Source of the DNA: Mesodorylaimus sp. YZB2_4
Taxonomy: Eukaryota > Nematoda > Enoplea > Dorylaimida > Dorylaimidae
Direction of reading: 5' to 3'
Length of the DNA: 64,000 bases
NCBI GenBank assembly: GCA_030248295.1
Contig: JASANH010001170.1
Coordinates: 62,001 to 126,000 of the forward strand
The position numbers and the translations under genes are program-made. The notes under the pieces are model-generated. The model made no database searches. It worked only from the letters and a program-made list of their open reading frames with translations, and was not told the origin of the DNA. The first letter of the stretch is position 1. The number at the start of each line of letters is the position of its first letter. Of this stretch, positions 33,139 through 45,097 are shown one piece after another.

Positions 33139-36100
33139 ATGGCCGCCACAAACGGTGCTTTCAACGGAGCTGGTGGTCGTCGTCCATCTATGCTTACGAC
33201 AGAACAAATCGAGGAATTGTCGACTACTTTCAATTCGGTAAGTCAACTAATTTTGTTTAAAAAACCTACGACAACAAGATTCGTCTCGCATTTATCTGAA
33301 ATGTTAGTAGTTATTGTTTCGACCTAGTGCATACGCCAAAGTTTTTGCCTATTTTCTGCTCCTGTCTCACATTTTCTCCGACTTGATGTGGGTTTTACTA
33401 CTGGCCGTTTCAATTGTGTGCAACTGGCTATTGTTGGTCGGTGTGTCCGTCTTATTGTGTGTCGTATAGTGATTCCATCGTCGATATTGCTCGCTCTGCT
33501 TCGGATTGAGGACGGGGATCGAAAAAACACCATTTTCGTTTGTCGTAAAGAAAAGTTGTGTCGGTTTTGCCTGAATCAACAAGGGTGCTGGTGTCTGTTG
33601 TGCAAGCAAAGGGGTAGGTAGGACTTCGCTTTTTGGACGAAATGAACGTGTTCGATTCGCATCGGACTGTCGACAACCCGACGACGCCTTTGTCGATAAT
33701 GCACCGCGTTGCGGCTGTCGTGAAAAGTATGCACAATGTGTACGGTACGTGTTGGACTACGGGGCCTACCCTGGTATTCGAACATGCATTTTAAGTATAG
33801 ACTCGACCATTTTCTATGAAAAGAGCCAGGCGGGCGGAGATAAAATAAGCTTTGGTATAACAATAGTGGCCCCCAGTCAACATAGGAATCGAATTGGGCA
33901 GGTCGAGGTTAGGATAGCATTAGTTGCACTGTTGTCACATATTTGGGAAATGTCTTCAATGCGGGAGTGCCTCGATTGAGTGTCCTCAACGCATCGCACT
34001 CGGTCATCCGAACGCAAAGGCTTATTAGCCGCGACTTGTACTTCCTAGTCTCATTTTATTGAGATACCACATTTTCTGATTCATCCTATCTATTAGGTAG
34101 CGCATGAAGTTAGTGTAAAAAGTGCAACACGATCGGGATTTCTTTACGGCCACGTGTGAACGGCTGACTGACTTTGACGTCCTGTAATGTTCCATTTTCA
34201 ATATGACACGTTCCGCAGCAGCGGTGATGCATCGATGGGTGCCTTGTCGTAAGATACTAGTCAGTACGTTACATAATGACCTGGATGATTCATCACGCGT
34301 AGGGTGTTATGTGTCACACGCTTGCTCACTTCGTTTGTATACTATGTAAGAGACCACCCAGCTTTTTTTATGGAAAAACATACTCGTCAGCCGTAGCTCA
34401 TCGATGTGGCGTGGGTAGAATTACTTTGTGTTCCCCGTGGGCCTTATCGACGTTTTACGGCCGTATGCTTGTTCGTGAACACCGGAGGAAGAACATTTGT
34501 AGTTCGCGATAAAATCTTGTTTTTGCTGTTTTCCGCTTTTCGTCCCTTACCCGACACAAGATTAGTTTTTGCCGTCGAAAGCACATATAGCGATATATCG
34601 ATTAACATGGAGACGCAGTAGCATGCATGTACCTAAAAAGGGAGCTTATGACTTGGTCGTTAGAGGGCCGTAAAGTTCGAGGGATGTGTTGCGTAGTGAG
34701 GTTCATAAAAGGGTTTACTACTCGACATGGTTTAGTCGCATGCAGTCGCTTTTTACAGATCAGTTTGTACTGTGTGCTACCAACCAACCAGCTAGGTCCT
34801 TGTCTCGAGTGCTTTCTTATCAGTAGGTGCTCCTGTGTGTTGGCTGTAGCGCATGCTTTTACAATAGATGTTCCATCTAATGGTGCGTGCTGTGCGCATT
34901 TTCATGTGGGCGCAGATTGTTCATTGACGTAGGCACGCACAAGCCGAGATAGGGACTCGTCTTGGACATGTCGTGTGACTGGGTTAAGATTCCTTTTCGC
35001 AAGAAGAGGCCATAGAACGTTGTGGACTATCGTAAAACTATTTGCCAACATTAGTTCGCTTGAGTTCTTGACGAACGAGATAGGGAGACGTGACCGAGAC
35101 TGACGATGAGTCCAGCCGTTGGCCATTGGTTAACTCCAATGCAAACTGATTTATCTGGTATTTGCGGAATAAGTCATTCGGCAAGGACACGCTTGAGTTT
35201 TTAGGCACTTAATTTGCAATATTTGCAGATATTTGGGTCTATAGCGTCGTAGAGCATTGTGCGTATACCCGAACTTGTAGCGCGTGATTTGTAACAGCCA
35301 TTTGGCTCACGTTTACTGCACTTACTCGGCTTTAGCCAACAAAAAAACATGCCTATGCGTTCTAGTAGTTTGGCATTCCGTAATGTTTGTGCGAAACATG
35401 GCAAACTTGTCGAAGGGGAGAATCTTATTGTTTGCGTTGGGGGGGGGGAGGAAGTATTTGTCCCCGATGAGATTCGTTATGGCCGATTGGCGTCCGAGCC
35501 TGATTCATCGTTTGACCTTGTCGAATTGCAGGTGCGATAGATGGCTTCATCCATCAGGCGGCCCACTCGACTCGTTTTCTCGTTTCGTATTTGATGGTCA
35601 TATGCCAAAAGGAGCGATTTAGGGAACATGCAAGCGGGATGGTCGAATTGGGCGTAGCATGATCGATGGGGTGGCAGGGTGGTGGAAAAGTGTGCATCTT
35701 TCTTGTCTCGTTGACGAGACGGTTTCCTCTTCTTTGCTCGTTCGGTCGTGTGTCGGCGGCTGTCGCAAATGGTTGACTGGAGACGGCGACGGACGGCGGA
35801 GGAAATTGGACCATGATAGACGCTGCGCCGCCAGGGGCCATCGATAAATAGTGCATGTATGGACGGCGGGGTGGCGCGTGGGTTTAGATCTGGCTTGTCT
35901 AGGCTGGTGTAATGAAAATTTTCATTTCTTGATTGATATATTGTGTCTGCAGTGGTTGTAGTAAGAGCCACTTGGCCCTTTCCGTTCTTATGGCGCCATT
36001 AGAAAACTGGTCGGTCGTTGTTTACGTTTGAATTGATCTCTTGGTGGCTTTGCACCTGCTGACCTATTCAGCTGTTGTTTGGTCTGTGTTTTTTATGACA

Positions 36101-38681
36101 TCGATTTTTTTAAGTGTTTTTATTTGCTTTATAGATCGATACGAACGGCGATGGAGCTATTCAATTGGCCGAACTACAAAAGGCGTTGGAAGTGGTCGGT
36201 ATCAAATTGCCCTCATACCAGGTTCGTGATCTGATCAGTAAGCATTATCGAGGAATCGGTCCGAATGGAGCGTTGTCAATGCCGGAATTCAGCGACGTAA
36301 GTGGTCCAGATAGTTTTTGGGATTGATCGTTGGACTAATCTGCTGGGTATTTTTTAGCTCTATTACAGCCTTAAGTCGCAGTTCGAACCGAATTACAAGG
36401 AAAAAGTGAAGCACGTGGTTAACGTACAACAGATCCATGGCATGTCGGAAGCGTCGAACTACGATGTCCTGCATACTGTTCGCAATGAAGAACAAGTGGC
36501 GTTTTCCGATTGGATTAATTCGTAAGTACTTTTTGCGAATGTAATGTTTGGGATATGACTTTCAGTGAAGGTGATTTTAGGAATTTGGGAGTGGATCGCG
36601 ATTTGCGGCATTTGTTGCCGCTGCAAAAGACTGGCGATGATTTGTATACGAAAGTGGATGACGGTTTGATCATCTGGTAAGAATTCTTTGCTTATAGATT
36701 TTAGCGTGGTGAGAGTGAGGTGGTTGCGTTTTTTTTTAGCAAATTGGTCAATTTGGCCGTTCCTGACACCATAGACGAGCGTGCTATAAATAAGAAACAG
36801 TTGAACCCCTACACGAAGCGGGAGAACTTGACGTTGGCTTTGAATTCGGCACGTGCGATCGGTGTGAACATTGTGAACATCGATGCTGACGATTTGGCCA
36901 AGGGCAAACAACATTTGGTACTCGGTCTTTTGTGGCAGATCATTAGAATCGGTCTGTTCAGCCAGATCGATTTGGTCCACGTTCCCGGTTTGGTGCGATT
37001 GTTACGTGATGGCGAGACGTTGGCCGACTTGCAAAAATTGTCACCGGAACAAATATTGATCCGTTGGGTGAATTATCATTTAGAACAGGCTGGTGTCAAT
37101 CGTCGATTGAATAATTTCACCTCGGATGTTGTGGATTCGGAAATCTACACTCATTTGTTAAAGCAAATTGCGCCTGCAGAACGTGGCGTGTCGCTGGAAC
37201 CGTTGACCATTTCTGTAAGATATTTTAAATTGAGTAGTCGAATTGTACGTCTTAATCTGTTTTTTTAAGAACGATAATGTTCGCCGGGCTGAAGCCATGC
37301 TCAAGGAAGCCGATAAGTTGAGCTGCCGTGCATTCGTTACGTCTAATGACGTGGCGAATGGTGTCTACAAGTTGAACTTGGCGTTCGTGGCCAATTTGTT
37401 TAACACGTGGCCTGGACTGAAACCGCCTGGCGAGGATGAAGTTGGTAAGTGAAGGGTGTGCATTTGGGTTAGGATTGGTTGAAGGTGGTGGTAATATCTG
37501 TATGTTACTGTAGGCGACTTGGTGGCTATCGAAGAAACGCGAGAAGAGCGCACTTACCGTAACTGGATGAATTCGATGGGCGTCGATCCGTTCGTGAATT
37601 GGCTCTATTCCGACTTGAGCAATGGCGTTATCATATTTCAAGTAAGACTGGCATTCTGATTCATTCGAGCCGTACAATTTTATCTTATCTGAACTTTGTT
37701 TAGCTTTATGATATTATCAAGCCTGGCCACGTCGATTGGAAAAAAGTGGTGAAAAAGTTCAGGAAATTGGGTGGCATGATGGACCAGATACAAAATTGTA
37801 ACTACGCTATCGAGTTGGGAAAGAAGCTGCGATTTTCTCTAGTCGGTATACAAGGAAAGGATGTGTACGATGGCAACCGAACGCTGACTTTGGGTGAGTA
37901 GAATTAATAAGTGAAATCGTATGGCTGCAGGGGTTTCCATGCGTACTGGCTTTCAGCTTTGGTCTGGCAGTTAATGCGCGCCTACACGTTGACGGTATTG
38001 GCACATTGCACAAAGTCCGGAGACTTGGCGAGCGAAAAGGAGATTATCGATTGGGCCAACAAGAAATTGAAGAGCGCCGGCAAGCAATCTGTTGTTTCCA
38101 GTTTCCAAGATACGAAGTTGTCGGATGCTCGTACAATCCTCGATTTGATCGATGCCATTCAACCGAAAGTTATCGATTATAGTTTGGTTCGTGATGGCGG
38201 AACCGAGGCTGTAAGTAAAATATGGACTGCGATCATTGCATTTGTCTGAAAGTCCGTTGTCGCTTAGGACAAGCTGGCTAACGCCAAATACGCAATCACG
38301 ACTGCTCGCAAGGTCGGCGCGAAAGTGTATGCTCTGCCTGAGGACATCGTGGAAGTGAAACCGAAAATGTTGTTGACCGTGTTCGCCTGTTTGATGGCAC
38401 GCGACTACCAGCCGAATATGCGCGAACAATCGCCACCTCACTCGCAGCCATCGAGCGTGGCCGCGCCGAGTCCTACTACACCATTCGGAATCCAACAAAG
38501 AGCTTCGCCCTCGCTTCAAGAGGCATCCCCGGTTCCGGTTGGATCGAACGGGAATCACCATCACGAACAACACGAGGAAGCTTATTCCGCATCGAGCCAT
38601 CTCGATTTGCCCGAGTATACGCAACGGCCGAATCAACACCAAAATGGTGACGAGGAGGAAGAAGAGAAGGATTGGGAATAG
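33139..38681 (+). CDS. Plastin/fimbrin, actin-bundling protein
   Basis: Ten exons (33139-33237, 36135-36296, 36358-36521, 36581-36676, 36740-37214, 37270-37444, 37514-37641, 37704-37893, 37957-38210, 38268-38681) give about 718 aa; vertebrate plastins have about 630. Order: EF-hand pair, then four calponin-homology domains in two actin-binding units. The first EF loop is canonical ([12 protein letters not shown]). The second ([14 protein letters not shown]) lacks acidic ligands. CH markers include [90 protein letters not shown] and [16 protein letters not shown]. After the fourth CH domain there is an extra tail of about 90 residues rich in Pro, Ser, His, Gln and ending in an acidic run, absent from typical plastins. 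Start has ATGGCC context. Confidence 0.93.
33238..36134 (+). other. 2.9-kb first intron of plastin
   Basis: It follows the first coding exon of 99 nt; donor GTAAGT, acceptor TTTATAG. All other introns of this gene are 55-100 nt. No mobile element was recognised apart from a G run near 35441-35450. Long first introns commonly host enhancers; that role is inference here. Confidence 0.6.
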
Positions 38682-39834
38682 ACGAAGGGAAGGTGAGTGA
38701 GTGCGGCCGACCTACTATTAGTACGAAATGGGAAGTGATGCTTTTTGTATTCAGTTACCTAAGTTACAGTAGACTGCGTTCAATAGGTTGCAAACACGGT
38801 TTTGGTGGCAAGTTGCCTTTTGCACTAGCATTTTTCGATTTTGTACATGGTTTTTACTAACGCTGAGGGCTTTTTGGTCGCACTAGTGTAGACACTAGTT
38901 TTTTCTAATCAATATTGTGATTTTTGGTTAGCAGCTTTTCTCTTTTCGTGTGGGATGTTGTAGCGGGGAGATTTCGCTTAGACGTGTTGTGCGCATTCCT
39001 TGTTCGAATTAGTTGTGGATTAAATCTGGGCTTCTCGTGAGAACATTCTTTGAATATTGCCTTTTTATAACATTGACGAGTTGTATTCATTTTTTGGAGA
39101 TGTTTTTTTTTCATTTTGGGATTTTTTGGCTGTATTGTATTACGATGATGCAAGGGGAAAAACGGATGTGTTCGATAATGCATTCCCGTGGTAATTCCTT
39201 TTTTGTGGTGTGCTTGTGTTATTCCACTTTATTCGTGGGAATACGGTTTCCCTATTGTATCCCATGTGTATGGTTTGCCAGCGTTTTTGCTGCCGAGTGG
39301 TATAAAGTGATCGATTTGACGCGAGGCGCATTATGGATAGTTTTTGGGTACCCTTTGCTGTATTGATCGGAATTTGATTATTGCAATATACTGATAACCT
39401 AATTGAGTTGTGGGGCGAAATGGGAAGGTGGATGCAAGGCGAATATGCTAGGGGGTCAAAGCATGCAGTTTGCGTGTGGGTCGGAATAGATAATAATCTG
39501 CAGAGGCTCGTCTGGCAGTCGATTCTTAATGGTGCCGGCAGCTGGGGACGTCGCCCGTTGGGTGATGTTGGAGCCGAGGCGAAGACTTGGTTGGCTGCCC
39601 CGGGTGCAAAGGGTCCACCAGTCACTAGCTCCACTAATGTGCGCCTAGACGTAGTACAAGCGACTCCGATGCAGCATCCCTCTCCTGGGCCGAAATGGGT
39701 ACCTAATCCCAGCCGTATTTGCAGGTATGGATGCGGGTGGGGACACTGGTCATGGGTGATAGGGCCAGGCCAGCGAGTATGGGTGCGATTTATGGAGGAC
39801 GTCTTGGAAAGTTACAACTGTGCTTTCTGACGTA
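38682..39834. other. Intergenic; plastin 3' UTR and upstream flank of the MULE
   Basis: T-rich 38860-39370, where a hydrophobic 117-codon ORF occurs but lacks any other support. The segment 39480-39830 reads as GC-richer DNA with no recognised family. No gene called. Confidence 0.4.
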
Positions 39835-40045
39835 GGTGTGTTGAATCCACGCAAAAAGGGCGCAGCAAAAAGGGCGCATCAGTAATTAGGGCGCATAGAC
39901 AAAAGGGCGCAAAAATGCAAAAGAGGGTTATAAAGGAACAAAGACGCATAGTATGAAACACGGCTTCATAAGTGCGCCATTTATGGACTGGTGCCCATAA
40001 CATATTTCATTCGGACTGGTCACTGGCGACTCTCGAATCATGCCT

Positions 40046-40224
40046 GTGACCAGCACGCCTGGCGGTCGGGAGTAATCGATACGCTCCCCTGGCTGGGACG
40101 TCAACCTCTTCGGTTGATGTTTCTAGCGCAGGTATAGTCGCGAGACTTGCGTATCTCCGGTCGGAGTTTTTTGCTTGGAGACTGCGGTCTCGACTATCTC
40201 CCGCCGCCTGGGTGCGCTGGTTAC
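40046..40224 (+). mobile_element. GTAACC-ended MITE, subfamily A, inside the MULE
   Basis: 179 bp from GTGACCAGCACGCCTGGCGG to CGCCTGGGTGCGCTGGTTAC, which are inverted matches over about 20 bp. Flanked by ATGCCT (40040-40045 and 40225-40230); counting the terminal C the duplication could be 7 bp. The interior also has inverted character (GGGAGTAATCGATACGCTCC, GAGACTGCGGTCTC). Confidence 0.75.
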
Positions 40225-41066
40225 ATGCCTCTAGAATTCGTGCGAAGTCAGAAAAGCCATGATCAGCTTTTGCATAACGGGTGTATCTATCGAAAAGAAC
40301 GTTCTATTGGAGAAAAAATCGACTGGAAATGTAATTTTTACAAGCAAAGCAAAGGCCACTGTTCGGCCCGAATGCAAACAGCCGGAGACGCGATCACCGC
40401 CGAGGCGAGTTGAGAAATTTAAATCCGAATTTGAATCCGCAATCGATAATGACCGATTTCGAGCTTGCATCAATCAACAGCTTTGCCTCGGAGTTTCCCA
40501 ATGCAGCACGCCACGGATGCTTTTTCCATTTCTCGCAGTGTGTATGGCGCCGAATTCAAGTAACGGGATTGCAAACACGATACGCAAATGATGAAGATTT
40601 TGCGCTCCAAATGAGAATGTTGCCAGCTCTAGCGTTTGTTCCGCCACCTGGCGTCGTCGATTCTTTTGAGGAATTATCCGATCATTTGCCCGTCGAGGCG
40701 CAGCCCGTCGTCGATTACTTTGAGGACACGTGGGTTGGTAGACCAAATCGGCGAGGAGTGAGGCGTAATACAATATTTCTAATTGAACTCTGGAACTGCC
40801 ACGAGGCAATAACCATTGGTCAAGCGAAGACAAACAACTCAGTGGAAGGTTGGAACCGAGGATTTTTGGAATTGGTCGGGGCACATCCAACGATATTCAA
40901 ATTTATCGGATCGTTGAGACAAGAGCAGAATTTAAACGAAACAAAAATTGGGCAGTACGTCGCTGGTCATCAACCTCCACCAGGACGCCGGCGTTATCGA
41001 GAATGTGCGGAGCGAATTCAACGTATCGTTGCCGACTATGATAAGAGAAATCAGATGGATTATTAG
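40225..41066 (+). pseudogene. FLYWCH-MULE transposase, internally deleted
   Basis: A FLYWCH zinc finger starts MPLEFVRSQKSHDQLLHNGC, continues with YRKERSIGEKIDWKCNFY and ends near CSARMQT. It stops at 40413. The next frame opens at once with the C-terminal half of a MULE transposase: MTDFELASINSFASEFPNAA, GCFFHFSQ, LWNCHEAITIGQ and NNSVEGWN. About 200 residues usually separate these two parts, including the first catalytic Asp, so the middle has been deleted and the protein cannot be active. The ATG of the first part lies in the MITE's target duplication. Confidence 0.75.
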
Positions 41067-41597
41067 AGGGGTTTTGCTCATAACTACAATTTTTGAGATG
41101 AGTGAATTATTTAGTTCAATTGACAATGCGTATTTGATGCCACATTGAATTTAGTGTGATCCATTTCGATTCCGCGTATACGCTCATGTATTTCTTCGAC
41201 ATAGCTTTGTTTTTAAAAAAAATAACTGTTGGGTATTCACTTGCGCCCTTTTCACCCATGCGCCCTTTTTGATGCGCCCTTTTCGCCTTAGACGGGTGTG
41301 TTGGGCCTGTGGATAAGCCTGTACAGATCTGGTGGTCTTGTCTGGTCGCCGCATACAGCGTATCAGTTGCCTTCGGTGACCGTTCGATACTCTCCGCCAA
41401 GGCGAGGTAGAACCCGGGCGGGTTGATGTCTCTGCCTCCTCCCACTAGGAAGCCTGCCTGAAGGGCTTTTAAGAGGATCCGGTCCCCCGGGTATCTTATC
41501 CAATCTAGGTCTCCAGCTGTGATACGTGGGGCTCTTCTACTCTTCTTCATGCTCGTGTTTTACAACATCATCGCAGGTCTCTGCCCTCAGCGGACAT

Positions 41598-41637
41598 CAG
41601 CGGCCACGGTGGTGCAGCGCGGTTCGGCATTCGTCTC
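41598..41637 (+). repeat. SINE head left of the second hAT-like element
   Basis: GGCCACGGTGGTGCAGCGCG followed by GTTCGGCATTCGTCTC is the tRNA-like 5' end (box A) seen at the head of the copy at 25140-25543. The rest of the same SINE resumes at 43361. Confidence 0.65.
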
Positions 41638-43360
41638 TACGTTTGATAAAAATACTTGATTTGAATGCGTATACGCTAAGTCTCTTCAATGCGTATGCGA
41701 ATTGCGCAATACGCAAATTCCAAAAAGGATGCATAGAAGTTTGCGTATTGCTTATTTTTGCAAGAGCAGCTTTCTAGTCCCAGGCTGCGACTAATTATGT
41801 ATCCTAAACTAAAATTATCTTCAACCGCAGCATCTCCACGAGCACTTTGACATGGCAGTACATGTCGCTGCCTCCTGATCAGCTGAACATCTAAGGGAGA
41901 AATCTCTGTTGGCTTCGGACATGTGTGCTTTCCAAGTACTCCCAGCTCCCAATTAATGCCCCAGTTGCCGTGAAGTTTCAGTTGTTGTTGAACAGTTTTC
42001 CCAGTACTGTCAGAAGATGCCAAAAGCACCAATAAAGCTTTCGGCGCAAGCCAGCATCGATCGAAGACGGCTTTTGCACCGAACCGAACCTGCCCTTAAA
42101 TCTTACCGGACCTGATCCAAACTGGACTGAACAGAACTTCCTATGTTCTCCTACATCTTATATCCTACATGTATTTAAAAATATTTGTAAGCCAATCCTT
42201 TAACCCCTAGTTGGTCTCACTGTTTGCAGCATCAAGTAGCAACTGTACGATGCCTGTGCTAGAAGATAGTTCTTCCTTTCGTACGATTCATGTTTCAATT
42301 GAAGTTATTATTGTTTTTGGGCTACTTTTTGGGGTTTTCGGGCCGCCGTTTGAGAACCGCTTAAACGATTTCGGTAATTTTTGGTACTAGCATGTCCTAC
42401 CTATCAACCTATGATACTACCAAACGGTTTTGCAAAATGATGGCTGGTTGTCGAGATATGCAGATAAAACCGTTTCGCCCTGTGTTATAACATGCGTTGG
42501 GTCTGTGGACCCAAGAGTTCGACCAACTACGGGTTAAACCATTTTTGGAATTAAAATTTCGAGTATAATCATGAAAGAACCGAAAATAAGTAAGAAAATA
42601 TCGCTGCCAGGGCGCAAGTTATGCCGTTTCGCCACAAATACTGCTTGAAAATCAAAAACCTAACGGAGACTTTGGATTGCTGACTGCGGACGCACCTAAA
42701 TGACTGACTGAGCTTCTTTTTGACGAAACCTTCCAGTCTAGCTTCAAGAAGCTTACAGGGCAGCGGTCATTGACATTCTGTAAGAACACAAGTCACTGAC
42801 TGACCGACTGTGTGAGGAGCATATCTCTTTTATGAGATGATGCTTATTAGCATTCCTCATATATATGCATAGGCTAATTTAGGAAGGATCTTGATTGCGC
42901 AATCATCAAGCACTTCTGACGAGTGAGTCAGTTCGCTGAATCGAGCATAACCCCACCACCCTTGGTTTTCTAACGCGCTGCCTCAATTGTGAGTTTGAGT
43001 GATTTGCAACCAAGCTCACAATCAGTTAGCCATTTAGGTGCATTGGCCCTAACTATCGCCGCCCTCGGTGGAAAGAAACTCTCAATAATTTGTAATAAGC
43101 TCAAATTGCTTACATCAAAATACGCATTGTATGTATTGCGTACAAGCCACTTTGCGTAAGCGTATGTGCGTGCTATCTGTTTTCTTGGGGAAGGTACACG
43201 CGGCCCATGCGGTAACGTGAACAGCGTAATATTCTCAAAGAAAACAGGTTATACACCAGGTGGAATGCGTATGCGTACATGCGTACACGTATACGCATCC
43301 AAATTTCAATGCGTAATGCGCAAACTTTGCGTATGCGTATTTTGTACGCAACCAACTGTA
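41638..43360. mobile_element. Second copy of the TGCGTA-rich hAT-like element
   Basis: Starts TACGTTTGATAAAAATACTT and ends ACGCAACCAACTGTA. Its first ~400 and last ~200 bp align with the element at 13619-14944 (shared TACTTGATTTGAATGCGTA, TTTGACATGGCAGTACAT, ATCCAAATTTCAATGCGTAA). The centre is longer and not clearly alike. No transposase ORF. The flanking duplication is not perfect: CTACGTTT/CTCCGTAT is a possible degraded 8-mer, which would shift the left boundary. It interrupts a SINE. Confidence 0.65.
43177..43247. mobile_element. 71-bp micro-insertion with 10-bp inverted ends
   Basis: CTGTTTTCTT at 43177 and AAGAAAACAG at 43238 are perfect inverted repeats bounding a segment missing from the matching place in the element at 13619-14944. 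No clear target duplication. It may be a tiny MITE; with one copy this is tentative. Confidence 0.4.
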
Positions 43361-43640
43361 CTCCGTATTGCTTGGGGCGAGTGGCTGGACTCGCCCGGGT
43401 TCGATCCCCGGTGATGGAGGCCAGTTTGCGAACCATGAACCTTCGCTGACCTTGCACGCCAGGCCGTGGGTGACTCCCGCGGTACCGTCGAGGTGCTCCG
43501 AGTGCACGAAAGCCAAAGAAGTAAACGACCTCGGGTGTCGAACACACCCAAGGCACCCAAGACTCTCTACTTGCTTTGCCAGTCCAATCCAGGATGCCCT
43601 CGTGTGGAGGTCCTCATAGTAGAGACACGCAGAGGGACGC
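43361..43640 (+). repeat. SINE body right of the hAT-like element
   Basis: Continues with CTCCGTATTGCTTGGGGCGA, box B CCCGGGTTCGATCCCCGG, CAGTTTGCGAACCATGAACC, GTCGAGGTGCTCCGAGTG and CCAGGATGCCCTCGTGTGGA, then ACGCAGAGGGACGCTGCTGT. These match the copy at 25140-25543 in order. Confidence 0.7.
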
Positions 43641-45004
43641 TGCTGTGTGTGCTGAGTGTGGGGCACATACGGGAGATGATTTACCAGCAGTGCAGTAGGT
43701 CGACCCCCCTCCGTAAGCACCCCATACCCAGCGACCAAGCGACCCGTATCCAGAAGGGGAGCTAAGTCAAAGTCACTATTATCACGACCACCACCTCACG
43801 CACACTGCGGTATGCTTCATGCCCACGACGCCAATCGCCAGACCTGCTGAGCTACGAATACTATGAAATATGAAGCCCTTCGTTAGGAAGAAGATACGTA
43901 CGATACGAATAAGTCGTGGGAATCGGATGGTGTCAAGTCACAGTATGCATAGGGTCCTACGATGGGTGATATGTTTAGTAGAAAAGACCAAAGTGCCACG
44001 CGATGACGGAGAAACATCTGCGCAGGAGGAATGGGGAAGGAGCAGTTTGGCACGCCCCAGGTCGTGCTTGATGAAAAATGAAGCATCTGTTATCACGCAA
44101 TATTTTGCGCCAATAGCGCCGTAGATTTGAGAAATTGCAAATTTTAAATTGCCTGTCTTTCGTCGATGTGTCTTGGCTCTGGTGAAACATCATGTCCTGT
44201 CGTACCTCATCGAATATGTATGCACGAGGGCGAAGGTAATAAGCCGTGTAGGAAAAGAGGTCACAAGCCGCAAGGGCGATAGAATCCCGTATGCATACAT
44301 TTTTAGTAATGTCTACGTAGGCGCCGTCTTAGGAAGCTAAATATGGTCCGAACCCTTTGTACTAACGAGAGTATAAAGACAAAAGTGGCCGCCCAATGTG
44401 TTGGCATGTATGGAAAAGGGAGTGGGCGGTTTTTCCACGAGTCTCAAAATACCTTGAGCAAATGGAATGAAAGCTGGCTACGGAAGATAAGCCCCTCTGG
44501 ATCAGTTACTTGATGAAAATCAATGGGATTAGTTTGGATTGTAATGAAACACCTGCTCTTCCTGAAGGGCTCGGCTGATCGGAATTTTCTAGATTGGGAC
44601 TGACACCGAGCCATTTGTTCGGTGTCGGGACGTTCGTCAAACTGGTAATTGGCTACTGAATGATCGAGTGTCGATTGCGTAGTTTAGTAGCTTGGTCCTG
44701 AAGATTGAGCACGTCCTGTATTAGGCTCTTTACGTACCTACGATCTACACTCGTGTTGTCGAGTACAAACTGTGCGAGTGTGTCCCTGTGCATTGTATGA
44801 GCACAACCCGATTCGTGTCCTGGGAATCTGCGCATTGGGTGACTATGATTATGTTTCGACCACAAGCATTAGGTGCATCAGGAGGGATAACCTATACCTA
44901 GACCTGCGATGCGTACATTGCTAGGAAACATTGTCTGAAAACTCAATCATTTGACTCGCAATAGACTGTGTTTGGCGATTCAGATTTCGAAAGCTTTGTT
45001 TGAT

Positions 45005-45097
45005 ATGTTGGAACAGCAAGTATTGAAACAGCAAGTGGAACAGCAAGTATTGGAACATATGTTGGAACAGCTTAGAAGCCTGGGAGGCTTCTAAGCT
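45005..45097 (+). repeat. GGAACAGCAAGTATTG minisatellite and a 13-bp hairpin
   Basis: Four to five imperfect units of a TTGGAACAGCAAGTA-type repeat (45005-45068) run into a perfect inverted repeat: AGCTTAGAAGCCT, loop GGG, AGGCTTCTAAGCT (45069-45097). No coding context. Confidence 0.6.

Larger units (their letters stand above)
39835..41303. mobile_element. MULE-type transposon, internally deleted, with 9-bp target duplication
   Basis: The 9-bp sequence GGTGTGTTG occurs at 39835-39843 and 41295-41303, bracketing a 1451-bp element. The left end holds four AAAAGGGCGCA-type motifs (39851-39925); the right end holds three in the opposite orientation (41240-41290). So the termini are inverted arrays of one ~11-bp motif. 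Inside are FLYWCH and MULE transposase coding fragments on the + strand and a nested MITE at 40046-40224. Target duplications of 9-11 bp and FLYWCH/MULE proteins are established Mutator-like features. Confidence 0.8.

Noticed and set aside
39013-39366. Hydrophobic 117-codon ORF after plastin
   Set aside because: Translated from T-rich DNA, which gives Phe/Leu/Cys-rich protein by composition alone. No splice sites or family resemblance.
15590-43640. True tRNA genes at the box A/box B sites
   Set aside because: No acceptor or anticodon stem folds are kept, and each head is joined to the same long body, which marks a SINE.
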